64,000 nt of DNA from M3007 sp964621185 (GTDB lineage Bacteria; Bacteroidota; Bacteroidia; Chitinophagales; Saprospiraceae): NCBI GenBank assembly GCA_964621185.1, contig CAZULM010000002.1, forward strand, positions 62,001-126,000, read 5' to 3'. Made by a program: the position numbers and the translations under genes. Under the pieces are notes generated by a model. The model saw only the letters and a list, made by a program, of their open reading frames with translations, searched no databases and was not told the origin of the DNA. Below, piece by piece: positions 34,286 to 43,946 of the stretch (its first letter is position 1; each line of letters begins with the position of its first letter).

Positions 34286-34993
34286 TCACCCTGTTTTTGT
34301 TGATCTATTATTTTTAACGCCCTTGATTAAGAGCCACAACATTATTGAAATTTCTCCCAGGGTCCAAATAGGCGTTGCCATTTGGAAAACAAGCGCTTGA
34401 TAGTTTGGAAGCAGTATATGTGTAAAAAAATGCAGGATGTAAGCAATCCCATTTAGAATTAAAAACACTCCCAAGATACGCGGAATAAACCCTGACTTAT
34501 AAACCAACTGACCAAATGGGAAAAGCCAAAGACCCCAGTACATTTCTAACGCAATTGTTGCTTGATTATTGATTTTAAAAAACAGCATTGCCAAATCTTG
34601 CCTCTGACCAATTTCGAAGGTTTTCAAAATGTCTCCTTTAAAAAGCAGGAGTGCGGTAATGTCAAATGCTTCCATAAAAAACACGACAGGAATTTGCACG
34701 AATACCAATGCAAGCAAAATTTTGGCATGATACTCATTCGTCTGTTTGAACAAACGATACAGCGACAATCCCAGAAATACAAAAATGACGCTGCTGAAAA
34801 TGCCATTAATTATTCCTGTGCGAAATATAAACTCATTGTCAAGGATTTTTTTTGCCGTGGCAACGGCATCGCCCGGCACAATGGTTTTTGATGGAACATA
34901 CATAATTCCATAGACGGCTGTTAATACCCAAATTAGATACAACAGACCGGAAAGTCGTGCGGTCGTTTTGAGGGGGAGCATTTTGTTTTCCAT
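34286..34993 (-). CDS. DUF4386-family membrane protein
   Basis: 235 residues from the ATG at 34993 (MENKMLPLKTTARLSGLLYL). About seven hydrophobic segments and the ARLSGLLYLIW start typical of DUF4386. Function unknown. AT-richer than the heme genes. It is 34 bp downstream of the next membrane gene on the same strand and likely cotranscribed with it. The 174 bp between it and hemL show nothing convincing. Confidence 0.8.
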   Translation of the reverse strand: MENKMLPLKTTARLSGLLYLIWVLTAVYGIMYVPSKTIVPGDAVATAKKILDNEFIFRTGIINGIFSSVIFVFLGLSLYRLFKQTNEYHAKILLALVFVQIPVVFFMEAFDITALLLFKGDILKTFEIGQRQDLAMLFFKINNQATIALEMYWGLWLFPFGQLVYKSGFIPRILGVFLILNGIAYILHFFTHILLPNYQALVFQMATPIWTLGEISIMLWLLIKGVKNNRSTKTG

Positions 34994-35027
34994 ACAAGTG
35001 ATCTGATTTATTGTTTCTGTATCAAGT

Positions 35028-35429
35028 TCATTTCCATCTATCCCCACGCTTCTTAACATATTGTGTCCAAACATAAGGCCATGGAATTGTAAAAGGGATA
35101 ACAACGCCCACTAAACAATTTTGGGCTGTTTCCAGGTTGTTCGCATCCATTTGATCTGCAGACCACAGTGGCAATGCAACGGCAATTAGCCAAATAGACT
35201 TCCAGATCATTTCGAAAAAAAGGACAGGCAACATGGCCAATGGGTAGCGAATTCCCAAAGCCGCCAGGATAGACGTTGCCCCAAGCAAACTGCAGCCGAC
35301 CCCATGCCAGAGGGGCCATACTTTGGGATGCTGGATTATTTGGGGCCATATCGTAAATGCCAGGCCAACAACTATAAACAGGTACATGGCTCTCAGAAGG
35401 TAGAGGCGGAAAATTGACACATCACCCAT
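35028..35429 (-). CDS. Small four-helix membrane protein, unknown function
   Basis: 133 residues with four hydrophobic segments (LFIVVGLAFTIWP, LGATSILAALGI, PLAMLPVLFFEMIWK, VGVVIPFTIPWPYVW) and a basic end (YVKKRGDRWK). It looks like a conserved hypothetical of Bacteroidota and related phyla. It precedes the DUF4386 gene on the same strand. Element D1 lies 28 bp upstream. Confidence 0.7.
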   Translation of the reverse strand: MGDVSIFRLYLLRAMYLFIVVGLAFTIWPQIIQHPKVWPLWHGVGCSLLGATSILAALGIRYPLAMLPVLFFEMIWKSIWLIAVALPLWSADQMDANNLETAQNCLVGVVIPFTIPWPYVWTQYVKKRGDRWK

Positions 35430-35456
35430 TTTCTTATTATTTTATTGATCAAGAGA

Positions 35457-35542
35457 TATAGCCAACGTAAAATGGTTGTGAAAATAGAATGTCTTCAATC
35501 CATTAAAAAGCAATCCTTCACATCCACCCAAATCCGGGTATA
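35457..35542 (-). repeat. Interspersed element, subfamily D, copy 1 (internally shortened)
   Basis: TATAGCCAACGTAAAATGGT at one edge and CACCCAAATCCGGGTATA at the other. The first edge matches the 3' end of subfamily A. It is about 18 bp shorter than the copy at 48752. Confidence 0.75.
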
Positions 35543-35552
35543 ATTTGAAACC

Positions 35553-37211
35553 CTACTTTATCTTTTTAGCATCCGCTTGCCTCCCGCCTTGATTCATAAC
35601 TACTTTCAAAACCTTGCCCAAATCATCTTTGACAAATTCAAGCTGTGCATCATTCACTTTCAAAAAGAATTTATTTTCAGTGTCGGCAAACATTTCAATT
35701 TTCTCCTGACCCTGACCTTGCAAAAAAAGTTTGCCTGCTTCTTTAGTGATGGAAAAAGTGAATACCGATGGAATTTCATACTCACCAACATAAGTCTCCA
35801 GTATCTTTTCATTCACAAGTATTCCATTTTCATCTGGGAGTGGCTTATTGGTCTTATTCCATATTTCGATTCCGTCCAATTTTTGGGTTGTTAGTTTTTC
35901 AACTACCCCATTTTTATTTCTTGAAAACGCTATCGTGAACATAGCGTTATCATTAAAATAAAACTTATCCTGCTGATACGATTTTATGTTTGATTTTGGC
36001 CCTCTGCCAAGTTGAGAATACAACTGATTTTCTGACACAGAAATAATTCTTTGTTGACCTTTTTGATTTTCATAGAGGCCAGTGTATTCTTGCAAAACAG
36101 AATTGGTTACAGGTATCTCCTGGTATTCGTAAGGCTTTCCAATGGCAAGCGCTGCCAGGGTAAAGGCAATATCCTTAGGATAATTGCAATCACAATTGGA
36201 AAAAATACTTACAAAAACATCTTCTTTGGGCAAATAAATTTCTATTGCTCCAAAACCTGTGATAAGACCACCATGCCATATAGAAGGACTTTCAAAAACG
36301 CAACCCAGCCGCCAGCCATAGCCATAATCTGTTTCTTTGCCATCTGTCAATTTATACCTTGTAAGGGCTTTCTCCAGATTTTCTTTTTTCAACAATTTAT
36401 AGGCATGAAGACCTTGATGCCACTTGAAAAAATCTTCTACAGTGGATTGTATCGCACCTGCCGCGTAAACATGGGTAATGTTTCTAGATATTGAGTTTTC
36501 ATAACCCATATCACCCAGCGTATATGCGCCAACTCTGTTTTTAATAATTCTTACGTCGTTGGCATAAAGAGAATTGGCCATGCCAAGCGGCTTGAAAAAA
36601 TTATCTTCAAGGTAAACCGAGTATGGCTTGCCCGTAATTTTTTCGATGATGTAACCTAGTAAAAAATAGCCTGAATTACTGTATTCCCATTTTGTACCGG
36701 GCGAAAAACGCATCGGTAGGTTCTTGAAAAAATCAATTACTTCATTTGGTGAACAGTCCAATGCCAGCTTCTTTTCAGGATCCTTCATGCCTGAAAAGTT
36801 ATGAATACCAGATGTGTGCGTCAGCAAATGCTCTATGGTAATTTTATTCCCCTGTGTAGGGTAATCGGGAATAAACTTTGTGATTTCGTCATGCAAATTT
36901 AATTTTCCCTGTTCCATCAATTGCAATATTGCTACTGCTGTAAATTGTTTGCCAATGGAGGCAATCCAGAAAACATTATCAACCCGCATAGGGACGTTTA
37001 ATTCTAAGTTGGCCATTCCGAAAGCTTTATTATATATAATATCGCCATTCCGGGAAACCAAAACTACTGCGCCCGGTTCATCAGCCTTAAATTGTTCTGA
37101 AAGTATTTTGTCGAAATTGGCGGCAAGTTGCTTGTCCTCTTTTTGTTGAGCAAAAGCAACATTGAAAAGAAATCCAATGACCAGCATCAGCACATACTTG
37201 GTTGAATTCAT
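35553..37211 (-). CDS. Secreted serine hydrolase of the beta-lactamase/penicillin-binding family
   Basis: 552 residues from the ATG at 37211 (MNSTKYVLML, signal peptide ending near AFAQQ). SxxK is SIGKQF, YxN is YSNSGYFLLGY, and the third motif region is WHGGLITGFG. The C-terminal about 180 residues form a lipocalin-like extension (VNEKILETYVGEYEIP). It belongs with class C beta-lactamase-related esterases and peptidases; the substrate is unknown. Its AT-rich codon use contrasts with the hem and cys genes. Element A3 ends 16 bp upstream of the start. Confidence 0.88.
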   Translation of the reverse strand: MNSTKYVLMLVIGFLFNVAFAQQKEDKQLAANFDKILSEQFKADEPGAVVLVSRNGDIIYNKAFGMANLELNVPMRVDNVFWIASIGKQFTAVAILQLMEQGKLNLHDEITKFIPDYPTQGNKITIEHLLTHTSGIHNFSGMKDPEKKLALDCSPNEVIDFFKNLPMRFSPGTKWEYSNSGYFLLGYIIEKITGKPYSVYLEDNFFKPLGMANSLYANDVRIIKNRVGAYTLGDMGYENSISRNITHVYAAGAIQSTVEDFFKWHQGLHAYKLLKKENLEKALTRYKLTDGKETDYGYGWRLGCVFESPSIWHGGLITGFGAIEIYLPKEDVFVSIFSNCDCNYPKDIAFTLAALAIGKPYEYQEIPVTNSVLQEYTGLYENQKGQQRIISVSENQLYSQLGRGPKSNIKSYQQDKFYFNDNAMFTIAFSRNKNGVVEKLTTQKLDGIEIWNKTNKPLPDENGILVNEKILETYVGEYEIPSVFTFSITKEAGKLFLQGQGQEKIEMFADTENKFFLKVNDAQLEFVKDDLGKVLKVVMNQGGRQADAKKIK

Positions 37212-37226
37212 GATTTTAATTTTTGT

Positions 37227-37330
37227 TATAGTCAACGCAAAGTGATTGTGAAAGTCGTGATCTAATAATCATTTGAAAATCAGATGTTTTTAATCACTCA
37301 AATCATACAAATCACTTTAATTAGAGTATA
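37227..37330 (-). repeat. 104-bp interspersed element, subfamily A, copy 3
   Basis: Minus-strand copy. Reads TATAGTCAACGCAAAGTG at the left edge and AGAGTATA at the right. Its 3' end faces the serine hydrolase start. The gap to 37715 otherwise holds the C5 fragment (about 37449-37500) and an ISKra4 fragment. Confidence 0.88.
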
Positions 37331-37448
37331 TTTCGGACGCAAAAATGATCCAATAAAGATTGTGCTGTATGCCTGTGTCAACAAACAACGGGTTATCGTA
37401 AACAAACAACGTAGCTTAGTCAATCGAACAAAAAACAGAAGTGTACCC

Positions 37449-37500
37449 AACGGAAAGTGGTTTGCGAAAATGTCGGGTGGCAAATCCTTAATGGGTGCAA
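37449..37500 (-). repeat. Interspersed element, subfamily C, fragment
   Basis: AGTGGTTTGCGAAAATGTCG and GGCAAATCCTTAAT match the reverse complement of the 3' half of copy C2. The 5' half is missing. It abuts the transposase fragment. Confidence 0.6.
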
Positions 37501-37688
37501 ACGGCCTGTGTCCGGGCGCGTCCCCCATCCAGGAACACAAACACCCGCTTGCCGGGCGGGTCATCCCGCTTGTCGAGTACCAATTCTGTGCGGCTTCTGA
37601 TGCTTTGAGATGAAATCCGGTTGGCCAATAACCGCATCCGGTCAAACCCTACTTTTACGTGTTGTAACGAAAGCACCTGTTTTGCCAC
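37488..37688 (-). pseudogene. Internal fragment of an ISKra4-type transposase
   Basis: About 66 codons including RTELVLDKRDDPPGKRVFVF and LDGGRART. The basic linker before a conserved DGGR motif resembles the centre of ISKra4-family transposases. Both ends are missing and the left end runs into element fragment C5. A more N-terminal piece of the same family occurs at 44961. Confidence 0.45.
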
Positions 37689-37715
37689 ATCGTACGATTT
37701 TACGCAGAATGTTGC

Positions 37716-38105
37716 TCAGGTAAAGGAGTTGATAATGCGTTTCAGGCTCACCTTCTCCTCCAGGCTTTTTACATTGAAATTTATCAACAAGCCAAGATGT
37801 CTGTTCGACAGGCGCAGGTAGGTCATTACCTGTTTGAAATGAACTTCATTTAATGTTTCCACTGATTTTATTTCTACAATAACCTGATCCTCAACCAATA
37901 AGTCCAATCGAAAACCAAAGTCGAACTTTATCTCCTTGTACATCATCGGTATCCCAACCTGTTGTTGCACCGTCAAGCCCGTCTTCTCCAGTTCATATTT
38001 CATCGCCGCTTCATATACACTTTCCAGCAACCCTGGGCCAAGCGCAGCATGCACCCTGAATGCAGCGCCTCGTACTCGATACGTGATTTCATTTGCTTCC
38101 ATCAT
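37716..38105 (-). CDS. GxxExxY protein
   Basis: 129 residues starting MMEANEITYRVRGAAFRVHA; the longer ORF reading is upstream repeat sequence. It contains the name-giving GPGLLESVYEAAM motif and a PDDEXK-like core (FRLDLLVEDQVIVEIKSVE). The family is common in Bacteroidota and resembles restriction-endonuclease folds; its role is not established. Just upstream (38109-38187) are repeated words of the type AATCTGCGTGAAATCTGCG. Confidence 0.85.
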   Translation of the reverse strand: MMEANEITYRVRGAAFRVHAALGPGLLESVYEAAMKYELEKTGLTVQQQVGIPMMYKEIKFDFGFRLDLLVEDQVIVEIKSVETLNEVHFKQVMTYLRLSNRHLGLLINFNVKSLEEKVSLKRIINSFT

Positions 38106-38190
38106 TGAAACTTTTGTAAAAATCTGTGTAAAATCTGCGCAAAAAATCTGCGTGAAATCTGCGCGAAATAAAATCCGCGCGAAACAATGC

Positions 38191-39750
38191 TCACCCAGCC
38201 CACCCCTCCCGATCCAAACTCCGATAATGTATCGCCTCCGCCAAATCCTCAATCCGAATATCAGCACTCCCCGCCAGATCAGCTGCCGTGCGCGCCACCT
38301 TCAATATCCGGTCATACGCCCTGGCCGAAAGCTGCAACCGCTCCATCGCCGTTTTAAGCAGCTGCAACCCTTGTGGTTGCAGCGCACACACCTCATGCAC
38401 CAGCCGCCCCGGCATCTGCGCATTGCAGTACACATCCGGCAAATCCTTGAAACGCTCGGCCTGCACCGCCCGCGCCTGCAGCACCCGCGCGCGGATGTCG
38501 CGGCTGTTGAGCTTGGGCCGCTCGGTGCCGGTGAGCTCGGCGTAGCTCACGGGCGTCACCTCCACGTGCAGGTCGATGCGGTCGAGCAACGGGCCGGAGA
38601 TTTTGGCTACGTAGCGTTTCACCACGCCGGGGCCACAGACACATTCTTTGTCGGGATGGTTGTGGTAGCCGCAGGGGCAGGGGTTCATCGAAGCCACCAA
38701 CATAAAACTCGCCGGATAATCCACCGATATCTTGGCGCGGCTGATCGTGACGCGCCGCTCCTCCATGGGCTGGCGCAGCACTTCCAGCACCTGGCGCTTG
38801 AATTCGGGCAGTTCATCTAAGAACAGCACACCGTTGTGTGCCAGGCTGATCTCGCCGGGCATGGGATCGGAGCCACCGCCCACCAGGGCCACGTCGCTGA
38901 TGGTATGGTGCGGGGCGCGGAAGGGGCGGTTGGTGACCAGCGCGGCATTTTTGGCCAACATGCCGGAAACAGAATGGATCTTGGTAGTTTCCAGCGCTTC
39001 GTGCAAGGTAAGCGGCGGCAGTATAGTGGGTAAGCGCCGCGCCAGCATGGTTTTGCCTGCGCCGGGCGGACCAATGAGTATCACGTTGTGTCCGCCCGCA
39101 GCAGAAAGCTCGAGGGCTCGTTTGATGTTCTCCTGGCCTTTCACGTCCTCAAAATCGACATCGTAAGATTCAGTTTTGCCGGCAAATTCCTCCCTGGTAT
39201 TCACCACAAGCGGCTTTATCTCGGAAAAACCGCCCAGCACGTCGATGGCGTCTTGCAGGCTTTCCACGCCGTATATTTCCACATCGCTCACGATGGCTGC
39301 TTCGCGGGCGTTGGCGGCGGGCAGGATCAGGCCTTTGAATTTTTCCTTGCGCACCTGTATGGAAATGGGCAGCGCGCCTTTGATGGGTCGCAGCGAACCG
39401 TCGAGCGAGAGCTCGCCCATGATGAAATACTGGTCGAGGCCGTCGGGTGGGATAATGCCTGCGCCCGCCATCATGCCTAAGGCGATGGGCAGGTCGTAGG
39501 CAGAGCCTTCTTTACGGATGTCGGCAGGCGCCAGGTTGATGATGGTTTTGAGGCGCTGGGTGCGGTAGCCGGAGTTTTTGACCGCCGCTTCGATGCGCGA
39601 GAGGCTTTCGCGCACGGCGCTGTCGGGCAGCCCGACGATGTACACGGCAACGCCATCGGTGTTGCCCATGGCGCCGCCGACGTTGGTTTCAATGGTGATG
39701 GTGCGCGCATCCACGCCATAGACGGCGGCGGCATAAGTTTTCACAAGCAT
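38191..39750 (-). CDS. YifB/ComM-family Mg-chelatase-like AAA+ ATPase
   Basis: 519 residues. An N-terminal Lon-protease-like ChlI domain (AAVYGVDARTITIE; GEVSL-like GELSLDGSL) is followed by the AAA+ core with Walker A GPPGAGKT, Walker B GVLFLDELPEF, and the Cys-rich loop NPCPCGYHNHPDKECVCGP. ComM homologues act in branch migration during natural transformation; YifB is the general name. The start ATG at 39750 gives the usual length. Confidence 0.93.
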   Translation of the reverse strand: MLVKTYAAAVYGVDARTITIETNVGGAMGNTDGVAVYIVGLPDSAVRESLSRIEAAVKNSGYRTQRLKTIINLAPADIRKEGSAYDLPIALGMMAGAGIIPPDGLDQYFIMGELSLDGSLRPIKGALPISIQVRKEKFKGLILPAANAREAAIVSDVEIYGVESLQDAIDVLGGFSEIKPLVVNTREEFAGKTESYDVDFEDVKGQENIKRALELSAAGGHNVILIGPPGAGKTMLARRLPTILPPLTLHEALETTKIHSVSGMLAKNAALVTNRPFRAPHHTISDVALVGGGSDPMPGEISLAHNGVLFLDELPEFKRQVLEVLRQPMEERRVTISRAKISVDYPASFMLVASMNPCPCGYHNHPDKECVCGPGVVKRYVAKISGPLLDRIDLHVEVTPVSYAELTGTERPKLNSRDIRARVLQARAVQAERFKDLPDVYCNAQMPGRLVHEVCALQPQGLQLLKTAMERLQLSARAYDRILKVARTAADLAGSADIRIEDLAEAIHYRSLDREGWAG

Positions 39751-39802
39751 TTTGAATTGGTTTGAAGCGTGATGGATGATTTTCTATTCTGGCGTTTTTT
39801 TT

Positions 39803-39976
39803 AACACATAGGCACATAGGGACATAGAACACATAGGGATAAGGTCGTTAGAAGTTTTTCAGCAGCCATCCACCCATTCATGCGGATATGTCTGGCAGCT
39901 GTATGGTCAAGATTCCAAAATACGCCTTTCCGAAATCAAAAACTATGTGTCCTATGCCCCTATGTGTCTATGTGTT
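39803..39976. repeat. Inverted repeat of ACACATAGG-type words between yifB and rplI
   Basis: 39803-39839 consists of AACACATAGGCACATAGG-type words, and 39943-39976 is its imperfect reverse complement. The 106 bp between are not repetitive. No ORF. Confidence 0.75.
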
Positions 39977-40030
39977 GAAAAATCGCAACACGAATAGTAT
40001 TTAAAGTTACAGGATTATTTTGAAAAAACA

Positions 40031-40063
40031 AAAGCGAAACCGGTTACGCACCGATTTCGCTTT
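40031..40063 (-). terminator. Intrinsic terminator after rplI
   Basis: On the minus strand AAAGCGAAATCGGT pairs with ACCGGTTTCGCTTT (one mismatch) around TGCGTA-type loop bases and is followed by TTGTTTTTT. It lies 28 bp after the rplI stop. Confidence 0.75.
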
Positions 40064-40090
40064 AAAAAAATATTGTTGGAACAGTAAAGC

Positions 40091-40555
40091 TTATTCCTCG
40101 TCGCTGCCGCCGCCTTCAGAAACCACTTCGAAGTCCACTTCTGTGTGCACTTCCGGGTGGAACTTGACGGTCGCTTTGTACGCGCCGAGCTCTTTCACTT
40201 CTTCCGGCATCTCGATGATGCGCTTGTCCACCTCAACGCCGGCCTCGGCGAGTGCCTTGGCAATGTGCTGGCTGGTGACGGAGCCGAACAGGCGCCCGGT
40301 TTCGCCCGCTTTTGCGCTCACTTTGAGCGTAAGGCCGTTCAGCTTGGCAGCCTCTTCCTGGAAAGCAGCGATGACAGCGCCCTCTTTTTTGCCGGCTTGT
40401 TTTTTCAAACCTTCGAGGCGGGCGAGGTTGGGCTTGTTGGCAACGATGCCCAGGCCTTTGGGGATCAGGTAGTTGCGTCCGTAGCCGTCTTTTACTTTTA
40501 CGACTTCGTGCTTGGCGCCTACCTTTTCAATATGTTCGAGCAGAATGATATTCAT
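40091..40555 (-). CDS. rplI: 50S ribosomal protein L9
   Basis: 154 residues from the ATG at 40555 (MNIILLEHIEKVGAKHEVVK). The conserved RNA-binding region DGYGRNYLIPKGLG is followed by the long helix and C-terminal domain (GRLFGSVTSQHIAKAL). Last gene of the rpsF-rpsR-rplI unit. The ORF can be extended upstream through repeat sequence, which is rejected. Confidence 0.97.
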   Translation of the reverse strand: MNIILLEHIEKVGAKHEVVKVKDGYGRNYLIPKGLGIVANKPNLARLEGLKKQAGKKEGAVIAAFQEEAAKLNGLTLKVSAKAGETGRLFGSVTSQHIAKALAEAGVEVDKRIIEMPEEVKELGAYKATVKFHPEVHTEVDFEVVSEGGGSDEE

Positions 40556-40583
40556 CTCTTGTGAATTTGATAATGAGTTAATT

Positions 40584-40662
40584 TGATAATTTGATAATTG
40601 CCAGAACCTGGTCGTTGGGCCTGAACCCGAAAAGAGCGAATGTGTCAATTATCAAATTATCA
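40584..40662. repeat. Inverted repeat between rpsR and rplI
   Basis: TGATAATTTGATAATTG (40584-40600) and its exact reverse complement (40646-40662), with further TGATAA words on both sides. Confidence 0.75.
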
Positions 40663-40687
40663 CATTCACCAATTATCACATTAAACC

Positions 40688-40957
40688 TTATTTCATCAAG
40701 TCGGCCACGAAAGGCAGGATTGCAAGGTGACGGGCGCGCTTAACGGCAGTGGAAACGCGGCGCTGGTACTTGAGGCTGTTGCCCGTGATGCGGCGCGGCA
40801 GCAGTTTGCCTTGCTCGTTGATGAATTGAAGGAGGAAATCGGAATCTTTGTAATCGATGTACTTGATCCCGAATTTGCGGAAACGGCAATATTTTTTGTT
40901 CCGAAGCCCGATTTTCGGGTTGCTGAGGAACTTTACATCTTCTCTTGAAGCAGCCAT
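40688..40957 (-). CDS. rpsR: 30S ribosomal protein S18
   Basis: 89 residues. Contains KYCRFRKFGIKYIDYKD and the conserved end RRITGNSLKYQRRVSTAVKR (RARHLAILPF follows). Central gene of the S6-S18-L9 unit; the two proteins S6 and S18 form a dimer in the small subunit. Confidence 0.97.
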   Translation of the reverse strand: MAASREDVKFLSNPKIGLRNKKYCRFRKFGIKYIDYKDSDFLLQFINEQGKLLPRRITGNSLKYQRRVSTAVKRARHLAILPFVADLMK

Positions 40958-41004
40958 CTTTCTATTGTTGTTGAAAGTGAATGTTAATGGTGAATGTCAG
41001 TGAT

Positions 41005-41460
41005 TTAATCGTCGAGGTCGATTACTTCCGGATCGGAAACCAGTTCTTCTTCCGGAATTTCTACCTTTTTAGCCGGGATTGCAGCTGCAGGCGCCTCAGC
41101 CGACGGAGCTTCCGTCTTCTTGCGCGAGCCAATCCGGCCGTTACGCTTGTCATCGTTGTACTTCACCCCGAACTTGTCCAGCTTTACCGTGAGGTAGCGG
41201 AGCAGGCGCTCGTTGCGCTTCATGTTGAGCTCGAACTTCACCAGCCAATCGGCGGCCTCGGTTGCGAACTCGATGCAGTAAAAAACGCCCGTTGAGCGCT
41301 TGTTGATTTGGTAGGCCAATTGTCGGAGGCCCGTTTCATCCACATGAACGATCGTGGCGCCAAAATGCTTCAGATCTTTCTGGATGTGTTCCGCTGTCGC
41401 TTTTACTTCATCGCCCGACAGGACTGGATCTACGATGAAGGTGACTTCGTAATGTCTCAT
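41005..41460 (-). CDS. rpsF: 30S ribosomal protein S6
   Basis: 151 residues from the ATG at 41460 (MRHYEVTFIVDPVLSGDEVK). The S6 core ends near RLLRYLTVKLDKFG, and an acidic, alanine-rich C-terminal tail (about 45 residues ending EVIDLDD) is typical of Bacteroidota S6. First gene of the unit. Confidence 0.96.
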   Translation of the reverse strand: MRHYEVTFIVDPVLSGDEVKATAEHIQKDLKHFGATIVHVDETGLRQLAYQINKRSTGVFYCIEFATEAADWLVKFELNMKRNERLLRYLTVKLDKFGVKYNDDKRNGRIGSRKKTEAPSAEAPAAAIPAKKVEIPEEELVSDPEVIDLDD

Positions 41461-41547
41461 TATGAGTCTGTTATGTGAAAAATAAGGAACGTTTTTGAAA
41501 AACGGTCGCAAAAGTACAACAGCTTGGCCAAATATGCAACCCCTTTT

Positions 41548-43371
41548 TCAAACATACATCCCCTCAATCTCCCCCGCGTACTTCCGCATGATCACCCTTC
41601 TTTTCAATTTCAGCGTGGGCGTCAGCTCTGCTTCCGAGCCGTCGGCCTTTACCGGTTCCCAGGTATTGGGCAACAGGCAGAACTTTTTCACCTGCTCGGC
41701 ATGGCCGAAATGGGGGTTCACCCGATCGACGAGCATCTGGTAGCGCTCCAGCACTTTGGGGTTTTTGATGGCATCGGCCACGCTGGCCCAGGGTATATCG
41801 TTTTTTTCGCACCAGTTGCGCAGGCCCTCGGCGGAGGGCACGAGCAGGGCCGACACGAACTTGAGGTTTTCGCCCACGACCATCGCTTGTTCCACGAGGT
41901 AATGCTCTTTGAAGATCGATTCGATCGGGGAGGGCGCCACGTATTTGCCGCCGCTGGTTTTGAGGAGCTCTTTTTTGCGGTCGGTTATCTTCAAAAAAAG
42001 CTCGCCGCCCGGGCCGGGCAACAACATGCCGACGTCGCCCGTTGCCAGCCAGCGCTCGCCGTCGATCTGGCGGATCATTTCGGCTGTCTTTTCGGGCTGT
42101 TTGTAATAGCCGAGCATGATGCCCGGACTCTTGGCCAATATCTCGCCTTCCCCTGGGCGGTAGGCGGGGTCTTCCTCGATGCGCAGTTCAACGCCGTCGA
42201 GCACCGCGCCGACCGAGCCGAGCCAAGCGGGCGTGTTGAAGCCGTTGAAAGTGAGGGCGGGCGCGGCTTCGGTGAGGCCGTAACCCTCGCGGACGGGGAT
42301 GCCGGCGGCGTTGAACACCCGCATCACCTTGAGCGGGCAGGCGCTGGCGCCGGTAATGATGCCCTGGAGCTGCCCGCCAAGCGCGGCGCGCCATTTTGAA
42401 AAGACTAATTTTTGATAGATGGCCCATTCGAGCGCTTTCAATCCCTTGAATTTTTTGCCCAGGTCCCAGGTTTCGGCCATGTCCATCGCGCGGAAAAACA
42501 ACAGGCGCTTGAGCCCGCTGAGCGCGTTGCCGGTGCTGTATATCTTTTCAAAAACCTTTTCGAGCAGCCTTGGCACGGTGGTGAAAAATTGCGGCTGGAT
42601 GGCTTTGAGGTCGCCGTTTTCGCCGCCCAGGCTGTCGGGCGTGGTGAACGAAACGCTGGCCCCATAAGCCGTGAAAGCGTACACCGCTGCCCGCTCGAAC
42701 ACGTGGCTGACGGGCAAGAAGCTCAGTATCCTGCTGCCGGGGGCAATGTCCATCAGGCGGCGCAGCGACTCTACGTTGAAAGCGATGTTGCGGTGGGTGA
42801 GCATCACGCCTTTGGGGTTGCCCGTGGTGCCGGAGGTGTAGATGATGGTGGCCAGGTCGTCAGGCTTGATGCTCGCCTTTATTTTTTCCACTTCCGAAAA
42901 ATCGCTGTCGGCTGCGGCGAGCAGGCTGCTCCAGTTGGGCGCGGTCGGGTGCTCGTAAAAGGTGAACACCTCGCGGAGCACGGGCGTTTTTTCCTTGGCA
43001 GCCATTACCTTGTCGTACAGGTCGCCCTGCCCGACCACGCAGTATTTCGCTTCCGACTCGTTGAGGATGTACTCGTACTCGCGGGAGCTGATGGTGGGGT
43101 ACATGGGCACGTTTTGGATGCCGATTTGCAGCATGGCAAAATCCAGGGCCACCCATTCCGGCTGGGTTTGATAGACCACCGTGGCCACTTTGTCGCCTGG
43201 CCGCAGGCCCATGCCCAGCAAGCCCTTGCTCGCACGGTTCACGAGGGAAACCATCTCGGCAGTGGAATAGTACTGCCATTGGCCGTTTATTTTTTGCCCA
43301 AAGGCTTTGTCCAAAGGGTGCGTGTTCAATTGGTCGTACAGGTAGTCAAACAGTCGTTTATCGTATATCAT
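41548..43371 (-). CDS. Long-chain acyl-CoA ligase (AMP-forming)
   Basis: 607 residues from the ATG at 43371 (MIYDKRLFDYLYDQL). AMP-binding motif IIYTSGTTGNPKGVMLTHRN, then GYGLTEAAPALTF and the C-terminal GWLATGDVG-like segment (ERWLATGDVGMLLPGP) with ITDRKKELLKTSGGKYVAP. It resembles FadD/FACL-type enzymes with an insertion before the TEA motif. Activates fatty acids for phospholipid synthesis or degradation. No operon partner. Confidence 0.93.
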   Translation of the reverse strand: MIYDKRLFDYLYDQLNTHPLDKAFGQKINGQWQYYSTAEMVSLVNRASKGLLGMGLRPGDKVATVVYQTQPEWVALDFAMLQIGIQNVPMYPTISSREYEYILNESEAKYCVVGQGDLYDKVMAAKEKTPVLREVFTFYEHPTAPNWSSLLAAADSDFSEVEKIKASIKPDDLATIIYTSGTTGNPKGVMLTHRNIAFNVESLRRLMDIAPGSRILSFLPVSHVFERAAVYAFTAYGASVSFTTPDSLGGENGDLKAIQPQFFTTVPRLLEKVFEKIYSTGNALSGLKRLLFFRAMDMAETWDLGKKFKGLKALEWAIYQKLVFSKWRAALGGQLQGIITGASACPLKVMRVFNAAGIPVREGYGLTEAAPALTFNGFNTPAWLGSVGAVLDGVELRIEEDPAYRPGEGEILAKSPGIMLGYYKQPEKTAEMIRQIDGERWLATGDVGMLLPGPGGELFLKITDRKKELLKTSGGKYVAPSPIESIFKEHYLVEQAMVVGENLKFVSALLVPSAEGLRNWCEKNDIPWASVADAIKNPKVLERYQMLVDRVNPHFGHAEQVKKFCLLPNTWEPVKADGSEAELTPTLKLKRRVIMRKYAGEIEGMYV

Positions 43372-43946
43372 GGCAGTGGAGAAATTTGTTCGCGTGAAAA
43401 AGGCAATTCCGAATGGCGGCAATATACTGACAAAACATTTTGTCAGAAAAACAGGTCAGGGCATTTGGGGGCACTTTTTTATATCCGATCAAATATACTG
43501 TCTGTGCCCATTTTTTGGAGCAGCATGTCGAAAGTATTTTGAATACTTAGTTTTAATTTGGTAATTTAGTTAAAATATAAGGTCTCTGCAAAACAAAAAT
43601 GATGCGATTGTTTTTAAAACAAATAATTTTTTATAAAAAACCTGCAAACCATGTTTGGATAAGTGGCGGGAAATCAGCATCTTTGTAACTTGTTAGGGAA
43701 AGCACCTTTTTCTAGCCGAGTTCGCTTCGGCCTTCCTCAGAAAAAGGAAATAGTCAAAACGTTTTTGTGTTACTGGAGTATTGATGGCAGTTTTTGCACA
43801 TCGATCAGGGTTACGTCGCGCAAATGCAGCAAGCCGGTTTTCCCGGCAACTGTACAGGAGGCTTAACGCAGTTTTCCCACGTTCGCCGCGTGGAGGGATA
43901 GCCGCCCCATCGGCCATGATTTAGCGAAAAAGATTGTGATACACCA
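43372..43946. other. Long intergenic region without a convincing gene
   Basis: The first 290 bp are increasingly AT-rich. From about 43690 to 43930 the GC rises. A hairpin GCCGGTTTTCCCGGC (43831-43845) is present. One minus-strand frame reads TVAGKTGLLHLRDVTLIDV followed by a stop, possibly a coding remnant. No tRNA or known RNA was recognised. Confidence 0.5.

Noticed and set aside
37298..37645. 115-residue minus-strand ORF
   Set aside because: Composite reading through element A3, the C fragment and the transposase fragment.
43663..43917. Small ORFs on both strands in the gap before the TPR gene
   Set aside because: No start context, no homology recognised, and they overlap each other.
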